The position numbers and the translations under genes were made by a program. Under the pieces are notes generated by a model. It had not been told where the DNA came from. It made no database searches and saw only the letters and a program-made list of their open reading frames with translations. Below, piece after piece: positions 43,749-52,097 of a stretch of DNA of 64,000 nt. Each line of letters starts with the position of its first letter. The stretch's first letter is position 1. The stretch comes from Candidatus Poribacteria bacterium (GTDB lineage: Bacteria > Poribacteria > WGA-4E > JAJDTR01), in the NCBI GenBank assembly GCA_028820655.1, contig JAPPIK010000061.1, forward strand, positions 50,337-114,336, written 5' to 3'.

Positions 43749-44573
43749 TCAAGCATCTAACTGCGCGGTCGACGATGTGAAAATTCCTGTCGGAATGCTT
43801 CCGTCCCATCCCGCGGGTATGGCTAGCCCAAGCGCGTGGGCGACTACCGGCGCGGTGTCCATAATGTTCATCTCGCCGACCTCGCCTCCTTGGACGACTC
43901 CTCTGCCACGACAACCCCAAAACGTCCTCATACAATCGGGATGATTGCTCCCGTGGCTCTTGTCTTTGCCGCCGTGATCTGACAACACAACAATCAAACT
44001 TTCATCAAACACTCCCGCATCCTTGATGGCATCGATTATAAGACCCGCAAGCGAATCGCTGACCGTAATCTGCTCAAGATAAGGAGTTGTTCCATATCCG
44101 TGGGTGTGCCCTGCTGAATCCGTGTGGTCTAACTGCATGAAGAACATTTCGGGTGAATGAGTTCGGATGTACTCAGCGGCGGCCTCCGCGAGCTCAGGAT
44201 CCGGCATAGAAATGGAATGGCACTTGCAGGATTGCTCAATTATTATAGAGTTAATCGGCTCCCAACAACTGAATGACGCAAGTCTTGAACCGGGATATTT
44301 TTGGCGCATTAACTTCATGAAAGATGGCCAAGGAACCTCTTCCGGGCAGGGATTGGAGCTACCCAACTCGTGCTTCAGCGGTCCAACACCGTGGAACATC
44401 GCCCCCCACGCTTGGTAACTTTTCGAAGGGAATACTGTTTCGGCTGCGTAAGTCTTGACGCCGTCTGAGATGAGGGCGTCTATGTTTGGCGTAAATGCCT
44501 CCTTGACACACCTACCCATTACGCCATCCAGTCCGATGATAAACACACGACTGCATCTACCTTGCTCCAACAT
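43749..44573 (-). CDS. Alkaline phosphatase superfamily protein (type I phosphodiesterase/nucleotide pyrophosphatase-like)
   Basis: 274 residues. Metal and catalytic motifs are in order: IIGLDGVMG (D), VFPSKSYQAW (serine nucleophile where many relatives have threonine), QLDHTDSAGHTHGYG (D, H), VVLSDHGGKDKSHG (D-H, H). It is short for the family but complete in motifs. It has no signal peptide, so is likely cytoplasmic. GGAGGAAGAG precedes ATG 44573. It probably removes a phosphate or phosphodiester group that the downstream phosphoesterase also handles. Confidence 0.83.
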   Translation of the reverse strand: MLEQGRCSRVFIIGLDGVMGRCVKEAFTPNIDALISDGVKTYAAETVFPSKSYQAWGAMFHGVGPLKHELGSSNPCPEEVPWPSFMKLMRQKYPGSRLASFSCWEPINSIIIEQSCKCHSISMPDPELAEAAAEYIRTHSPEMFFMQLDHTDSAGHTHGYGTTPYLEQITVSDSLAGLIIDAIKDAGVFDESLIVVLSDHGGKDKSHGSNHPDCMRTFWGCRGRGVVQGGEVGEMNIMDTAPVVAHALGLAIPAGWDGSIPTGIFTSSTAQLDA

Positions 44574-45290
44574 TAGAATCTCTTCCTCCTATACATGGTT
44601 CAGCGCATTCAACTCGGTTTTGACTAGAGTCTACCGCTTTGGTTCATGCCAAATCCTGCTGGTCGTATTGCTGTTCGGAACTTAGCATACACAAATTCAC
44701 ATCTGAACTGTTGGCCGGAACGTAGTCTAAACGGTACTCACTTTGGTTTTAGTCTTTGGAGGGCTAGTTTCAATTTGAAATGAGGGCATTGTATCAGAGC
44801 ATGGGTGCCTTCTCAAGCACAAACGGCATGTCATGGATTCCTGGAACATCATCTAAAGATGCATTTGCCGCAGGGGTGTTTGACACACGGTGCTCCCGAC
44901 CAACTCCTAGTTACATCGCCGAAACTCGCATTTGCTTCTGCGGAAGCATTCGCCTGTACTGATCTCACCAGTAGTGCCGTGTACCATCGCTCCAGCCATT
45001 GGAATATTAATTAGCTTGTCATAAATCCTTCAGATTATTGTAACATTCACGCGATAAAATGGCATGGACAGGTTTTACTAGACAAGGATCTATTTTTCTG
45101 GTAATGTTACTAATGGTTAGACGTACTTTCACTTCGTCAACATTTCGTGTCGTCCTATTCAGAGGGCGGCGATGATGACGAAAACACAAACCACACGGAA
45201 CTTCAGGCGAATCTTCTGTCATCTATGAACCGAGAAGAATTCAAACAGAAGTGAAATACAATGTTGTCTCTAATATAGGAGGATAATGCA
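44574..45290. other. 717-bp gene-free region: divergent promoter area and first copy of the LamG leader
   Basis: No gene is supported. From about 44690 the sequence is duplicated at 46237 onwards. It holds a promoter (45079-45107) and a ~180-base 5' leader of the first LamG gene. Confidence 0.75.
45079..45107 (+). promoter_or_regulatory. Candidate promoter of LamG gene 1
   Basis: TAGACA, a 17-base spacer and TAATGT. The corresponding site of copy 2 is TTGACT-18-TAATAT at 47439-47468, so the position is conserved. Confidence 0.4.
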
Positions 45291-46145
45291 ATGAAACGTC
45301 GTAGTATGTACCTCTCACTGATTACGCTGCTTTGTGTGTGTGTTACTACCGGGGCTCTATCGTCTACGGAAGGGCTGCTTATTTATTTCCCCTTTGATGA
45401 GGGCAGCGGAGATGTGGCCATGGATATGAGTGGAAACGGTCACCATGGTGAGATAGACGGTGCTCGCTGGATAGACGATGGGAAAGTTAATGGAGCGCTC
45501 GAGTTTAGGGGCGTGAGCAAGGGCGATATCGTCCAAGTTATCAACAACAATGAGGCGGGACAGCTCGGAGTTATCGAGTGGCAGGCGATCACGGTCATGG
45601 CATGGGTCTATCCCACCGGATTTCAGACTGATGCGGAGCGCAGGAGATGGATGCGTATAGTAGACACGGATGATTTCCCTGCGAGAGAATCCGGGTTCTG
45701 GCTAGGTGTCCACGGCACAGCAGCCACGCAACAGGCAGGACCAGATCAGACCGAAAAACGAGGCCGGGTGTTTGTTGGTTTTCGTCCCACAACATGGTTC
45801 AACACCGAGCAGACAGTGAATTTGAATGAGTGGTCCCATGTTGCCTTCACTTGGGGATTGCACGAGACTCGAGGAATCATGAAGGGATTCATCAATGGGG
45901 AGGAAGACTCTGGTAAGGCATCCTTCCAACAAACATTGGTGACGAAGCAGAATCTCGCTGTGGGAGGAGGACAGGGACGAGAGCCAAACGCCGATGAAAG
46001 TTTCGTCGGTTATATTGACGAAGTCGCAGTTTATCAACGATCGATGACAGCCGATGAGATAGCAAGCATCATGGATGCCGGAACTGCTGTCGAACCGGCG
46101 GACAAATTGATTACGACTTGGAGTCGTATTAAGGGTTCATATTAA
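45291..46145 (+). CDS. Secreted LamG domain protein (copy 1)
   Basis: 284 residues. Signal peptide MKRRSMYLSLITLLCVCVTT with cleavage near ALSS. A LamG/concanavalin-like domain follows from ~28 to 260 (LIYFPFDEGSGDVAMDMSGN, ITVMAWVYPTGFQTD, WSHVAFTW, GYIDEVAVYQRSMTADEIAS). Such domains bind glycans or surface ligands. It ends with KLITTWSRIKGSY, a tail related to that of the 48708-49526 protein. AGGAGGATAATGCA gives a strong ribosome-binding site. Nearly identical to 47663-48517. Confidence 0.88.
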   Translation: MKRRSMYLSLITLLCVCVTTGALSSTEGLLIYFPFDEGSGDVAMDMSGNGHHGEIDGARWIDDGKVNGALEFRGVSKGDIVQVINNNEAGQLGVIEWQAITVMAWVYPTGFQTDAERRRWMRIVDTDDFPARESGFWLGVHGTAATQQAGPDQTEKRGRVFVGFRPTTWFNTEQTVNLNEWSHVAFTWGLHETRGIMKGFINGEEDSGKASFQQTLVTKQNLAVGGGQGREPNADESFVGYIDEVAVYQRSMTADEIASIMDAGTAVEPADKLITTWSRIKGSY

Positions 46146-46532
46146 CTCAGGTCGCCACATTATCTAGAAATTTGCATAATCAAGCGCTCAGTTCTCCGTG
46201 TCTGGAATTACGCTGAGCGCATGACGTTGGGAACGTCGCATTTACAAATTTACATTTGAACTGCTAGCCGGAACGTGGTCCAAATGGCACTCACTTTGGC
46301 ACAAGTCTTTGGAGGGCTAGTTTCAATTTGAAATGAGGGCGTTGTATCAGAGCATGCAAGCCTTCTCAAGTGCAAACGGCATGTCATGGATTCTTGCAAA
46401 GTCGTCAAGAGATGCATTTGCCACAGCGCTGTTTACATGAGAACCTATTTGAAAAGTAGGCAGCAAAACAGTTTTCGGACACCTGAGAAAGGGCTTTTAT
46501 CATAATTCTGTTGACCGCTCCTATACACCTGT

Positions 46533-46664
46533 GGGATTTCTATCGCACTCACTAAGAACCTGTTTGAAAAGTCATTTCGAGTAGAATCATGCGTCTCGAA
46601 ACCGAGTTTTTTCATCAAAACTCGGTTTCTTTCTTGCACAACGGTAGGGTGCGATAGAAATCCC
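46533..46664. repeat. Inverted pair of 36-bp-repeat fragments
   Basis: GGGATTTCTATCGCAC at 46533-46548 and its exact reverse complement at 46649-46664 enclose a 132-bp unit that also holds the strong hairpin at 46598-46629. Confidence 0.65.
46598..46629 (+). terminator. Strong hairpin, terminator-like
   Basis: GAAACCGAGTTTT and its exact complement with a six-base loop, followed by TTTC. It lies inside the repeat cluster, so it may be part of the element rather than a gene terminator. Confidence 0.45.
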
Positions 46665-46728
46665 AAAAGTAATGGCGCTCAAATGCCCCGAACTGGCTTC
46701 GCTATTTACTTTTAAAACAGGCTCTAAA

Positions 46729-46764
46729 GGATCTCTATCGCGTTCGCTATTCACTCACTTGATC
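46729..46764 (+). repeat. Dispersed 36-bp repeat, copy i
   Basis: Reads GGATCTCTATCGCGTTCGCT and ends CACTTGATC. Confidence 0.7.
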
Positions 46765-46825
46765 GTTCGTTTGATCCCCGCTGGGGCTTAAGCGCGTGGG
46801 GTTTCACAGTTACTGTACACCTTCA

Positions 46826-46861
46826 AGATCTCTATCGCACTCGCTAATCACTCGCTTGATC
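46826..46861 (+). repeat. Dispersed 36-bp repeat, copy j
   Basis: Reads AGATCTCTATCGCACTCGCT and ends CGCTTGATC. Confidence 0.7.
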
Positions 46862-47103
46862 CTCTCCGGGGCTAACAGAGACTAGTACACAGGGTTTATC
46901 TTGATTCAATAATACAAATAAGTCTTAGAATGACAGCTCTACTCGAAACGAGTTTTCAAACAGGTTCTGATCTCGACTTTGTACATTTACGCGGTGGCAA
47001 TCAAGCGTCGGAGAAAAGCGGGCGAGATTTTAACCATTGGGTTTATTGGGTTGACCTGTGAAAAAGTCAGTCGCGGTTTCCAGCACCATCAACAGCGGGG
47101 CAA

Positions 47104-47179
47104 GGGGATTCTCTATCGCGCTCCTTATTCAGTCGCTTGATGGATCTCTATCGCACTCGCTATTCGCTCGTTTGATTCC
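47104..47179 (+). repeat. Dispersed 36-bp repeat, two adjacent copies (k, l)
   Basis: Two head-to-tail copies, the first with CTCCTTATTCAGTCGCTTGA, the second with CGCTATTCGCTCGTTTGA. The first resembles copies a and b, the second copy f, so at least two subfamilies exist. Confidence 0.7.
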
Positions 47180-47438
47180 CGCCTACGGGTTTGGTGTTGT
47201 ACGGCTTTCGTGCAGCCCAACCGTTGTACTTTTGTACAAAGTCGATCTGATGTACTCCCGGCGAACTGCCTTCCTTCACCCAAACTCGGATTTGCATCGG
47301 GGCAAGCATTTGCCTGAACTGATATCACGAGTAGTGCCGTTTACCATCGTCCTAGCCATTGGAAAATTTATCAATCTGTCATCAATCCTGCAAATTAGTG
47401 TGACATTCATTGGATAAAATCGGTTAAACGGATTTTAC

Positions 47439-47468
47439 TTGACTGGTAACTCATTATTCTGGTAATAT
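47439..47468 (+). promoter_or_regulatory. Candidate promoter of LamG gene 2
   Basis: TTGACT, an 18-base spacer and TAATAT, at the same position relative to the gene as in copy 1. A ~190-base leader follows. Confidence 0.45.
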
Positions 47469-47510
47469 ATCTTAAAGGTAGACGTACTTTCACTTCGTCA
47501 AAACTTCATT

Positions 47511-47528
47511 TCATCCTCTTCAGAGGAT
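47511..47528 (+). promoter_or_regulatory. Hairpin in the LamG gene 2 leader
   Basis: CATCCTCT-TC-AGAGGATG, a perfect 18-base palindrome. The same place in leader 1 has only a degenerate version. Confidence 0.4.
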
Positions 47529-47662
47529 GGCGATTAGCTGCGAAGATGGCGAAAACACAAACCAGACGGAACTTTAGGCGAATCTTCTGTCATCTATGAA
47601 CCGAGCAGAATAGATACAGAAGTGAAATTCAATGTTTGTCTCTAACATAGGAGGATAAAGCA

Positions 47663-48517
47663 ATGAAACGTCTTAGTTTGTACCTCTCACTGATTACGTT
47701 GCTTTGTGTGTGTGTTTCTACCGTGGCTCTATCGTCTACGGAAGGATTGCTCATTTATTTCCCCTTTGATGAGGGCAGGGGAGATGTGGCCATGGATATG
47801 AGTGGAAACGGTCACCATGGTGAGATAGACGGTGCTCGCTGGATAGACGATGGGAAAGTTAATGGAGCGCTCGAGTTTAGGGGCGTGAGCAAGGGCGATA
47901 TCGTCCAAGTTATCAACAACAATGAGGCGGGACAGCTCGGAGTTATCGAGTGGCAGGCGATCACGGTCATGGCATGGGTCTATCCCACCGGATTTCAGAC
48001 TGATGCGGAGCGCAGGAGATGGATGCGTATAGTAGACACGGATGATTTCCCTGCGAGAGAATCCGGGTTCGGGCTAGGTGTCCACGGCACAGCAGGCACC
48101 CAACAGGCAGGACCAGATCAGACCGAAAAACGAGGCAGGGTGTTTGTTAATTTTCGTCCCACAACATGGTTCAACACCGAACAGACAGTGAACTTGAATG
48201 AGTGGTCGCATGTTGCCTTCACTTGGGGATTGCAAGAGACTCGAGGAATCATGAAGGGATTTATCAATGGGGTGGAAGACTCTGGTAAGGCATCCTTCCA
48301 ACAAACATTGGTGACAAAGCAGAATCTCGCGGTGGGAGGAGGACAGGGACGAGAGCCAAACGCCGATGAAAGTTTCGTCGGTTATATTGACGAAGTCGCA
48401 GTTTATCAACGATCGATGACAGCCGATGAGATAGCAAGCATCATGGAATCCGGTACTGCTGTCGAACCGGCGGACAAATTGATTACGACTTGGAGTCGTA
48501 TCAAGGGTTCATATTAA
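47663..48517 (+). CDS. Secreted LamG domain protein (copy 2)
   Basis: 284 residues, nearly identical to 45291-46145. Differences include R4L, S17-region changes in the signal peptide, GSGD to GRGD, FWLGV to FGLGV, GFRP to NFRP and DAG to ESG near the end. Signal peptide, LamG fold and the C-terminal KLITTWSRIKGSY tail are all kept. The same AGGAGGATAA ribosome-binding site is present. Both copies appear functional. Confidence 0.88.
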   Translation: MKRLSLYLSLITLLCVCVSTVALSSTEGLLIYFPFDEGRGDVAMDMSGNGHHGEIDGARWIDDGKVNGALEFRGVSKGDIVQVINNNEAGQLGVIEWQAITVMAWVYPTGFQTDAERRRWMRIVDTDDFPARESGFGLGVHGTAGTQQAGPDQTEKRGRVFVNFRPTTWFNTEQTVNLNEWSHVAFTWGLQETRGIMKGFINGVEDSGKASFQQTLVTKQNLAVGGGQGREPNADESFVGYIDEVAVYQRSMTADEIASIMESGTAVEPADKLITTWSRIKGSY

Positions 48518-48707
48518 CTCAGTTTGCCACATTATCTAGAAATTTGCATAATCAAGCGCTCATTTCTCCGTGCCTGGAATTACATGGCAGCTTGGAGCGT
48601 GAAATCTTTGCGCCTAGCCAACGGTTTCGTCTCGGCAGGCCGGGATCCCAATCCTAACCTGTCGGGACGGTAACACAAATTTTCAATTTGGTAGGAGAAT
48701 TTGGACG

Positions 48708-49526
48708 ATGATACTTCTGAAAATCGGTTGCTATATATCTGCGCTCTCTTTGTTTTTCGCGGGTTTAGCTGTTGCCGCGAACACCGAGATATTTGAGTGT
48801 CCTATCGTAGCGGATACCCTGTTTTCGGGACACTTCAATGAACATGATATGAACAATGGCGCCCTACAAGCGTTGGTAGGTAAAGCGAGTCTGGGAATTC
48901 CAGTTTTTCGGTTTGACATGTCGAAGCTAAAACATCACAAAATTGAGGGCGGAATTTTCAGTGTCTACGCTATTAGAATTAGTGCCAAACACGTCGAGCA
49001 GCAAGATCTCGCCACCAGTCGAAAGGTTTCAACAATCGCTCATGACTGGATTGAAGGAAAAGGGATTAACGCTTTTCCACCCGAATCACGAGAGTGGGCA
49101 ACCTTTGATTGGCCCGGTCGCGCGATAAGCCCGACATGGGGGAAAACCGACAACGACGGCAAAGAGATAAATGGTGTTTCGATTAATGTTCTTGATGTCA
49201 TCAATGGACAGGGTGGTTCGATTGAAAACGAAGATGGACGTTGGAAATTCTTCCAAAAAGCATGGACTGATATTGAACTGGATGCCGAGCTAGTTCAAGG
49301 CCTGGTTGACGGCACCCAATACGGGATTGCCATTTGGACAACACACGATGACATCGGTATCGAATTTGCTGCCAAGGAACCCGCTCGGCACAATCCCCCG
49401 AAAGAGGACAACCCTAAGGAGGGGAAACACGCTGCAAAGCTTGTTGTTGAATCAGGTGGGTTTCTTGCCGTGGACGCGCGCGGAAAACTAGCATCAATGT
49501 GGGGTGAAATAAAATCGATGAAATAG
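48708..49526 (+). CDS. Secreted DNRLRE/CBM96-like protein
   Basis: 272 residues with a signal peptide (CYISALSLFFAGLAVAA). The mature part resembles DNRLRE/CBM96-type beta domains of surface and polysaccharide-active proteins: IVADTLFSGHFNEHDMNNGA near the start, IPVFRFDMSKL and a region ending in YGIAIWTT. It ends GKLASMWGEIKSMK, sharing the KLxxxWxxIK pattern with the two LamG proteins just upstream. AGGAG lies nine bases before ATG 48708. Family assignment is tentative. Confidence 0.6.
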   Translation: MILLKIGCYISALSLFFAGLAVAANTEIFECPIVADTLFSGHFNEHDMNNGALQALVGKASLGIPVFRFDMSKLKHHKIEGGIFSVYAIRISAKHVEQQDLATSRKVSTIAHDWIEGKGINAFPPESREWATFDWPGRAISPTWGKTDNDGKEINGVSINVLDVINGQGGSIENEDGRWKFFQKAWTDIELDAELVQGLVDGTQYGIAIWTTHDDIGIEFAAKEPARHNPPKEDNPKEGKHAAKLVVESGGFLAVDARGKLASMWGEIKSMK

Positions 49527-49593
49527 GTTGTTCGTAAGTTTTGGGTCGCATCCGTAGATTTCCACAGTAATATATGAATATCAAAGACTTTCC

Positions 49594-49632
49594 AACCGCC
49601 TCGACTACCGTATGTTTCGAGGCGGTTTTTTT
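49594..49632 (+). terminator. Rho-independent terminator
   Basis: AACCGCCTCGA, a 12-base loop, TCGAGGCGGTT and a run of T residues. It closes the 48708-49526 gene. Confidence 0.85.
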
Positions 49633-49729
49633 GCGGTTGCAGTTTCAGAGATGTACGGCTGTGCAGAATCCCCGACTTTAATGATTCTTCGTGGGCTTCT
49701 ATTGACCCAATGGTGGACACGGACAACCA

Positions 49730-51670
49730 ATGAAGAAATTGTCGTTCTCCTCGGCGCATACAGAACAGATAACGTGGCGATCCATTCTAATCTCGCTATT
49801 CCTCCTACCGTTTCTTTACTGGTGGCATATCACGTGTGAAGCTCTTCCGTCGTTCGGCCCGCCCCCCACCCTGATGGCACCCTTCTACACCGTCGTTTTT
49901 GTCCTTCTTATACTAGCCGTCGCTAATCTCACCCTAAAACGATTCCTCCCCAAAAATGCCCTGACTCGTGGAGAGTTGATTTCAATTTATGTTTTCATGT
50001 CAATCTTAGGGCTGTTCATGTCCTATGACATGTTTCTCCCGTTAGTTTCAATCATCGTCCATGCCTTCTATTTTGCTTCGCCTGAAAACGAGTGGCGCGA
50101 TCTGTTTTGGTCCTATCTGCCCGACTGGTTGACAATCAATGATTCGGACGCGGTGCGTGCCTTTTATCTCGGTGACGAATCCATCTTTGAAATTCGCCAT
50201 TTCCTAGCCTGGTTAGAGCCAACATTCTGGTGGTGCACTTTTACCTTTGTCTTGTTATTTGTTATGCAGTGCATCAACGTTATAATTCGCAAGCGCTGGG
50301 TTGAACAAGAACGACTGGTGTATCCCATTGTTGAACTTCCTCACCAAATCGCCTACAACACCAATTCCTTCTTGCGCAACAAACCGATGTGGTGGGGTTT
50401 TGCAGTTGCAGCGTCAATCAGTCTTATCAACGGGTTAAGTGTGTTATTTCCATCTATTCCTTCCATTCCAAACAAGTCCATTCCTTTGCATGCCCTGTTT
50501 TCTGAAAAGCCGTGGACCGCATTCTTGGCTGGAGGCAGTTCAATAATCATATATCCCTTCGCTGTCGGTCTCAGTTTTCTGATGCCGCTCGACCTGTTGG
50601 GGTCTTGTCTCCTCTTTTTTCTTCTTTATAAAATTCAAATTTTTGTCGGGATTTTGATTGGACTGGAGAAAGTGCCCGGTTATCCTTATGCCTTTGAGCA
50701 GAACATCGGCGCATATACGGGCATTTCCGTAATTGTACTTTGGACAGCGCGCCGGCAGATTTGGAGGGCATTTCAACAAGCCATCCAACACAAACCAACG
50801 GAAGATGCGGCTGAACCGATGCGGTATCGGACGGCGTTCTTAGGAATCGTGCTCGGCGGAATATTTCTTGTAGGGTTCGGGATGAGAGGGGGAATGGCAC
50901 TGTGGATTGCCGTTCTGTTCTTCGCTGCCCACTTCCTGACAATAGCTATCGCCCTCACACGTATTCGCGCACAGATTGGTCTTTCGATCCATAATACGAC
51001 CTCGATTGGACCGCACCACAGTTTGGTCAGTCTGATCGGTTCCCGCCGAATCGGTGCACGGAATCTCACATGGTTCTCTCTTTTCTTTTGGTTTAACCGA
51101 GACAATCGTAGCCACCCGATGCCCCATCAACTGGAAGCGTTCAAGCTCGCCGAGCGCAGCAACCTCGAATCAAAGGGATTATCCCGCTGGATGCTCGGCC
51201 TGATGGTCATTGCGATGCCGCTATGTATTTTGATGCTGTTGGATACGTTCTATAAACTTGGCGTGGACTCAGGAAGGGTAGGTGCACAAATTAATAGTTT
51301 TGGAGGTCGTGCCTACCGCTTACTCCACCGTTCATTCATCACGCCGCAAGACTCGCAGCCTGCACATATCGCCGGCATGGTAATCGGGTTCGGTTTTACA
51401 CTCCTATTGGCGGCCGTTCGCGGGCGTCTGTTCTGGTGGCCGATTCATCCATTGGGCTATGGAGTTGCTTTCCACATTCACATGTTTTGGGCGGCTTTTA
51501 CTATCAGCGCTATCGCCAAGTGGTCACTACTAAAATACGGAGGAATTGGACTTTATCGTAAAGCGGTCCCATTATTCATTGGGCTGGTGTTGGGAGACTT
51601 CACGGTTGGGAGCATTTGGAGCATCTTGGGAATTGCCCTAAACACACGCACGTACACGTTTTATTATTGA
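49730..51670 (+). CDS. Polytopic membrane protein, DUF6785/DUF6784-like
   Basis: 646 residues with about a dozen hydrophobic segments spread along its length (for example SILISLFLLPFLYWWHITC, VVFVLLILAVANLTL, TFVLLFVMQCINVII). The segment RKRWVEQERLVYPIVELP after the fifth segment or so, and WWPIHPLGYGVAFHIHMFW near the C-terminus, are typical of DUF6785 proteins, whose layout recalls oligopeptide transporters. Function unknown. The start at ATG 49730 lacks a strong ribosome-binding site. Confidence 0.75.
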   Translation: MKKLSFSSAHTEQITWRSILISLFLLPFLYWWHITCEALPSFGPPPTLMAPFYTVVFVLLILAVANLTLKRFLPKNALTRGELISIYVFMSILGLFMSYDMFLPLVSIIVHAFYFASPENEWRDLFWSYLPDWLTINDSDAVRAFYLGDESIFEIRHFLAWLEPTFWWCTFTFVLLFVMQCINVIIRKRWVEQERLVYPIVELPHQIAYNTNSFLRNKPMWWGFAVAASISLINGLSVLFPSIPSIPNKSIPLHALFSEKPWTAFLAGGSSIIIYPFAVGLSFLMPLDLLGSCLLFFLLYKIQIFVGILIGLEKVPGYPYAFEQNIGAYTGISVIVLWTARRQIWRAFQQAIQHKPTEDAAEPMRYRTAFLGIVLGGIFLVGFGMRGGMALWIAVLFFAAHFLTIAIALTRIRAQIGLSIHNTTSIGPHHSLVSLIGSRRIGARNLTWFSLFFWFNRDNRSHPMPHQLEAFKLAERSNLESKGLSRWMLGLMVIAMPLCILMLLDTFYKLGVDSGRVGAQINSFGGRAYRLLHRSFITPQDSQPAHIAGMVIGFGFTLLLAAVRGRLFWWPIHPLGYGVAFHIHMFWAAFTISAIAKWSLLKYGGIGLYRKAVPLFIGLVLGDFTVGSIWSILGIALNTRTYTFYY

Positions 51671-52097
51671 TAGGATTAGCGCAGTTGAAATTCAGAGATT
51701 GGTAGTGGAGCGAGTCGTTGCCCGTTGCTTTACAATACGACATCGACGCATAGGGGTGCGAACGGCCAGCACAACGCACCATAAATTACGATACTACAAT
51801 TCGAACCGCGTTGGCCCAAAATCGAACGATTGGCGTCATTCAATCGCGCATTCGAGCTTGCCAAAGCAAAGCATCCTCGTTTCCGCTTAAACTCTCCACC
51901 GTTCCAAGCGTCTATGTCGATAACCACGGTAAGCGTATCAGATGAACTACGCGTTCCGATGTACTCGTGGATCTCAATCAACATCCTCCCAAATGTTTAA
52001 ATCCGATAATCTACACCTCAAAAATATGCGACGGAATTCTCGCCTTTGGACTAGGCATAGTTAGCCAAATCACTATAAACTCAATAAGGTGGATAAA
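51671..52097. other. 427-bp gene-free region
   Basis: Nothing convincing on either strand. The 84-residue minus frame (51730-51984) resembles no family I know. The AAGGTGGA ribosome-binding site of the VIT/VWA gene lies at its end. Confidence 0.6.

Larger units (their letters stand above)
44690..46215 (+). repeat. Tandem duplication, unit 1 (LamG gene with leader)
   Basis: About 1.5 kb that recurs as unit 2 from 46237. Identity is very high inside the gene (13 or so amino-acid changes in 284) and lower, around 85% by eye, in the upstream leader. Confidence 0.85.
46442..46727. mobile_element. Inverted-repeat element (outer/overlapping unit)
   Basis: AGAACCTATTTGAAAAGT at the left and ACTTTTAAAACAGGCTCT at the right are imperfect inverted ends of the same type as those of the 46555-46968 element. 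No coding capacity. It appears to be a degenerate or nested copy. Confidence 0.5.
46555..46968. mobile_element. 414-bp MITE-like element with ~31-bp inverted ends
   Basis: The left end AGAACCTGTTTGAAAA... (46555-46585) and the right end (46938-46968, reverse complement) match at 29 of 31 positions. There is no transposase gene inside. No clear target duplication is seen. It contains two intact copies of the 36-bp repeat. Confidence 0.62.
46146..47662. other. 1.5-kb gene-free region with a nested repeat cluster
   Basis: No gene is supported. Bases 46237-46438 and ~47275-47662 are the split leader of duplication unit 2. Between them lies an ~830-bp insertion not present in unit 1, made of inverted repeats (46442-46727, 46555-46968) and several copies of the 36-bp repeat. 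Confidence 0.75.
46237..48590 (+). repeat. Tandem duplication, unit 2 (LamG gene with leader, interrupted)
   Basis: The second copy of the LamG unit. It is colinear with unit 1 except for the ~830-bp insertion between about 46439 and 47275. Confidence 0.82.

Noticed and set aside
46529..47180. Clustered 36-bp repeats as a CRISPR array
   Set aside because: Spacing is irregular, orientations are mixed, the copies vary and no cas genes are present.
51730..51984. An 84-residue minus-strand frame as a small gene
   Set aside because: No recognisable family, no ribosome-binding site and low similarity to protein-like composition.
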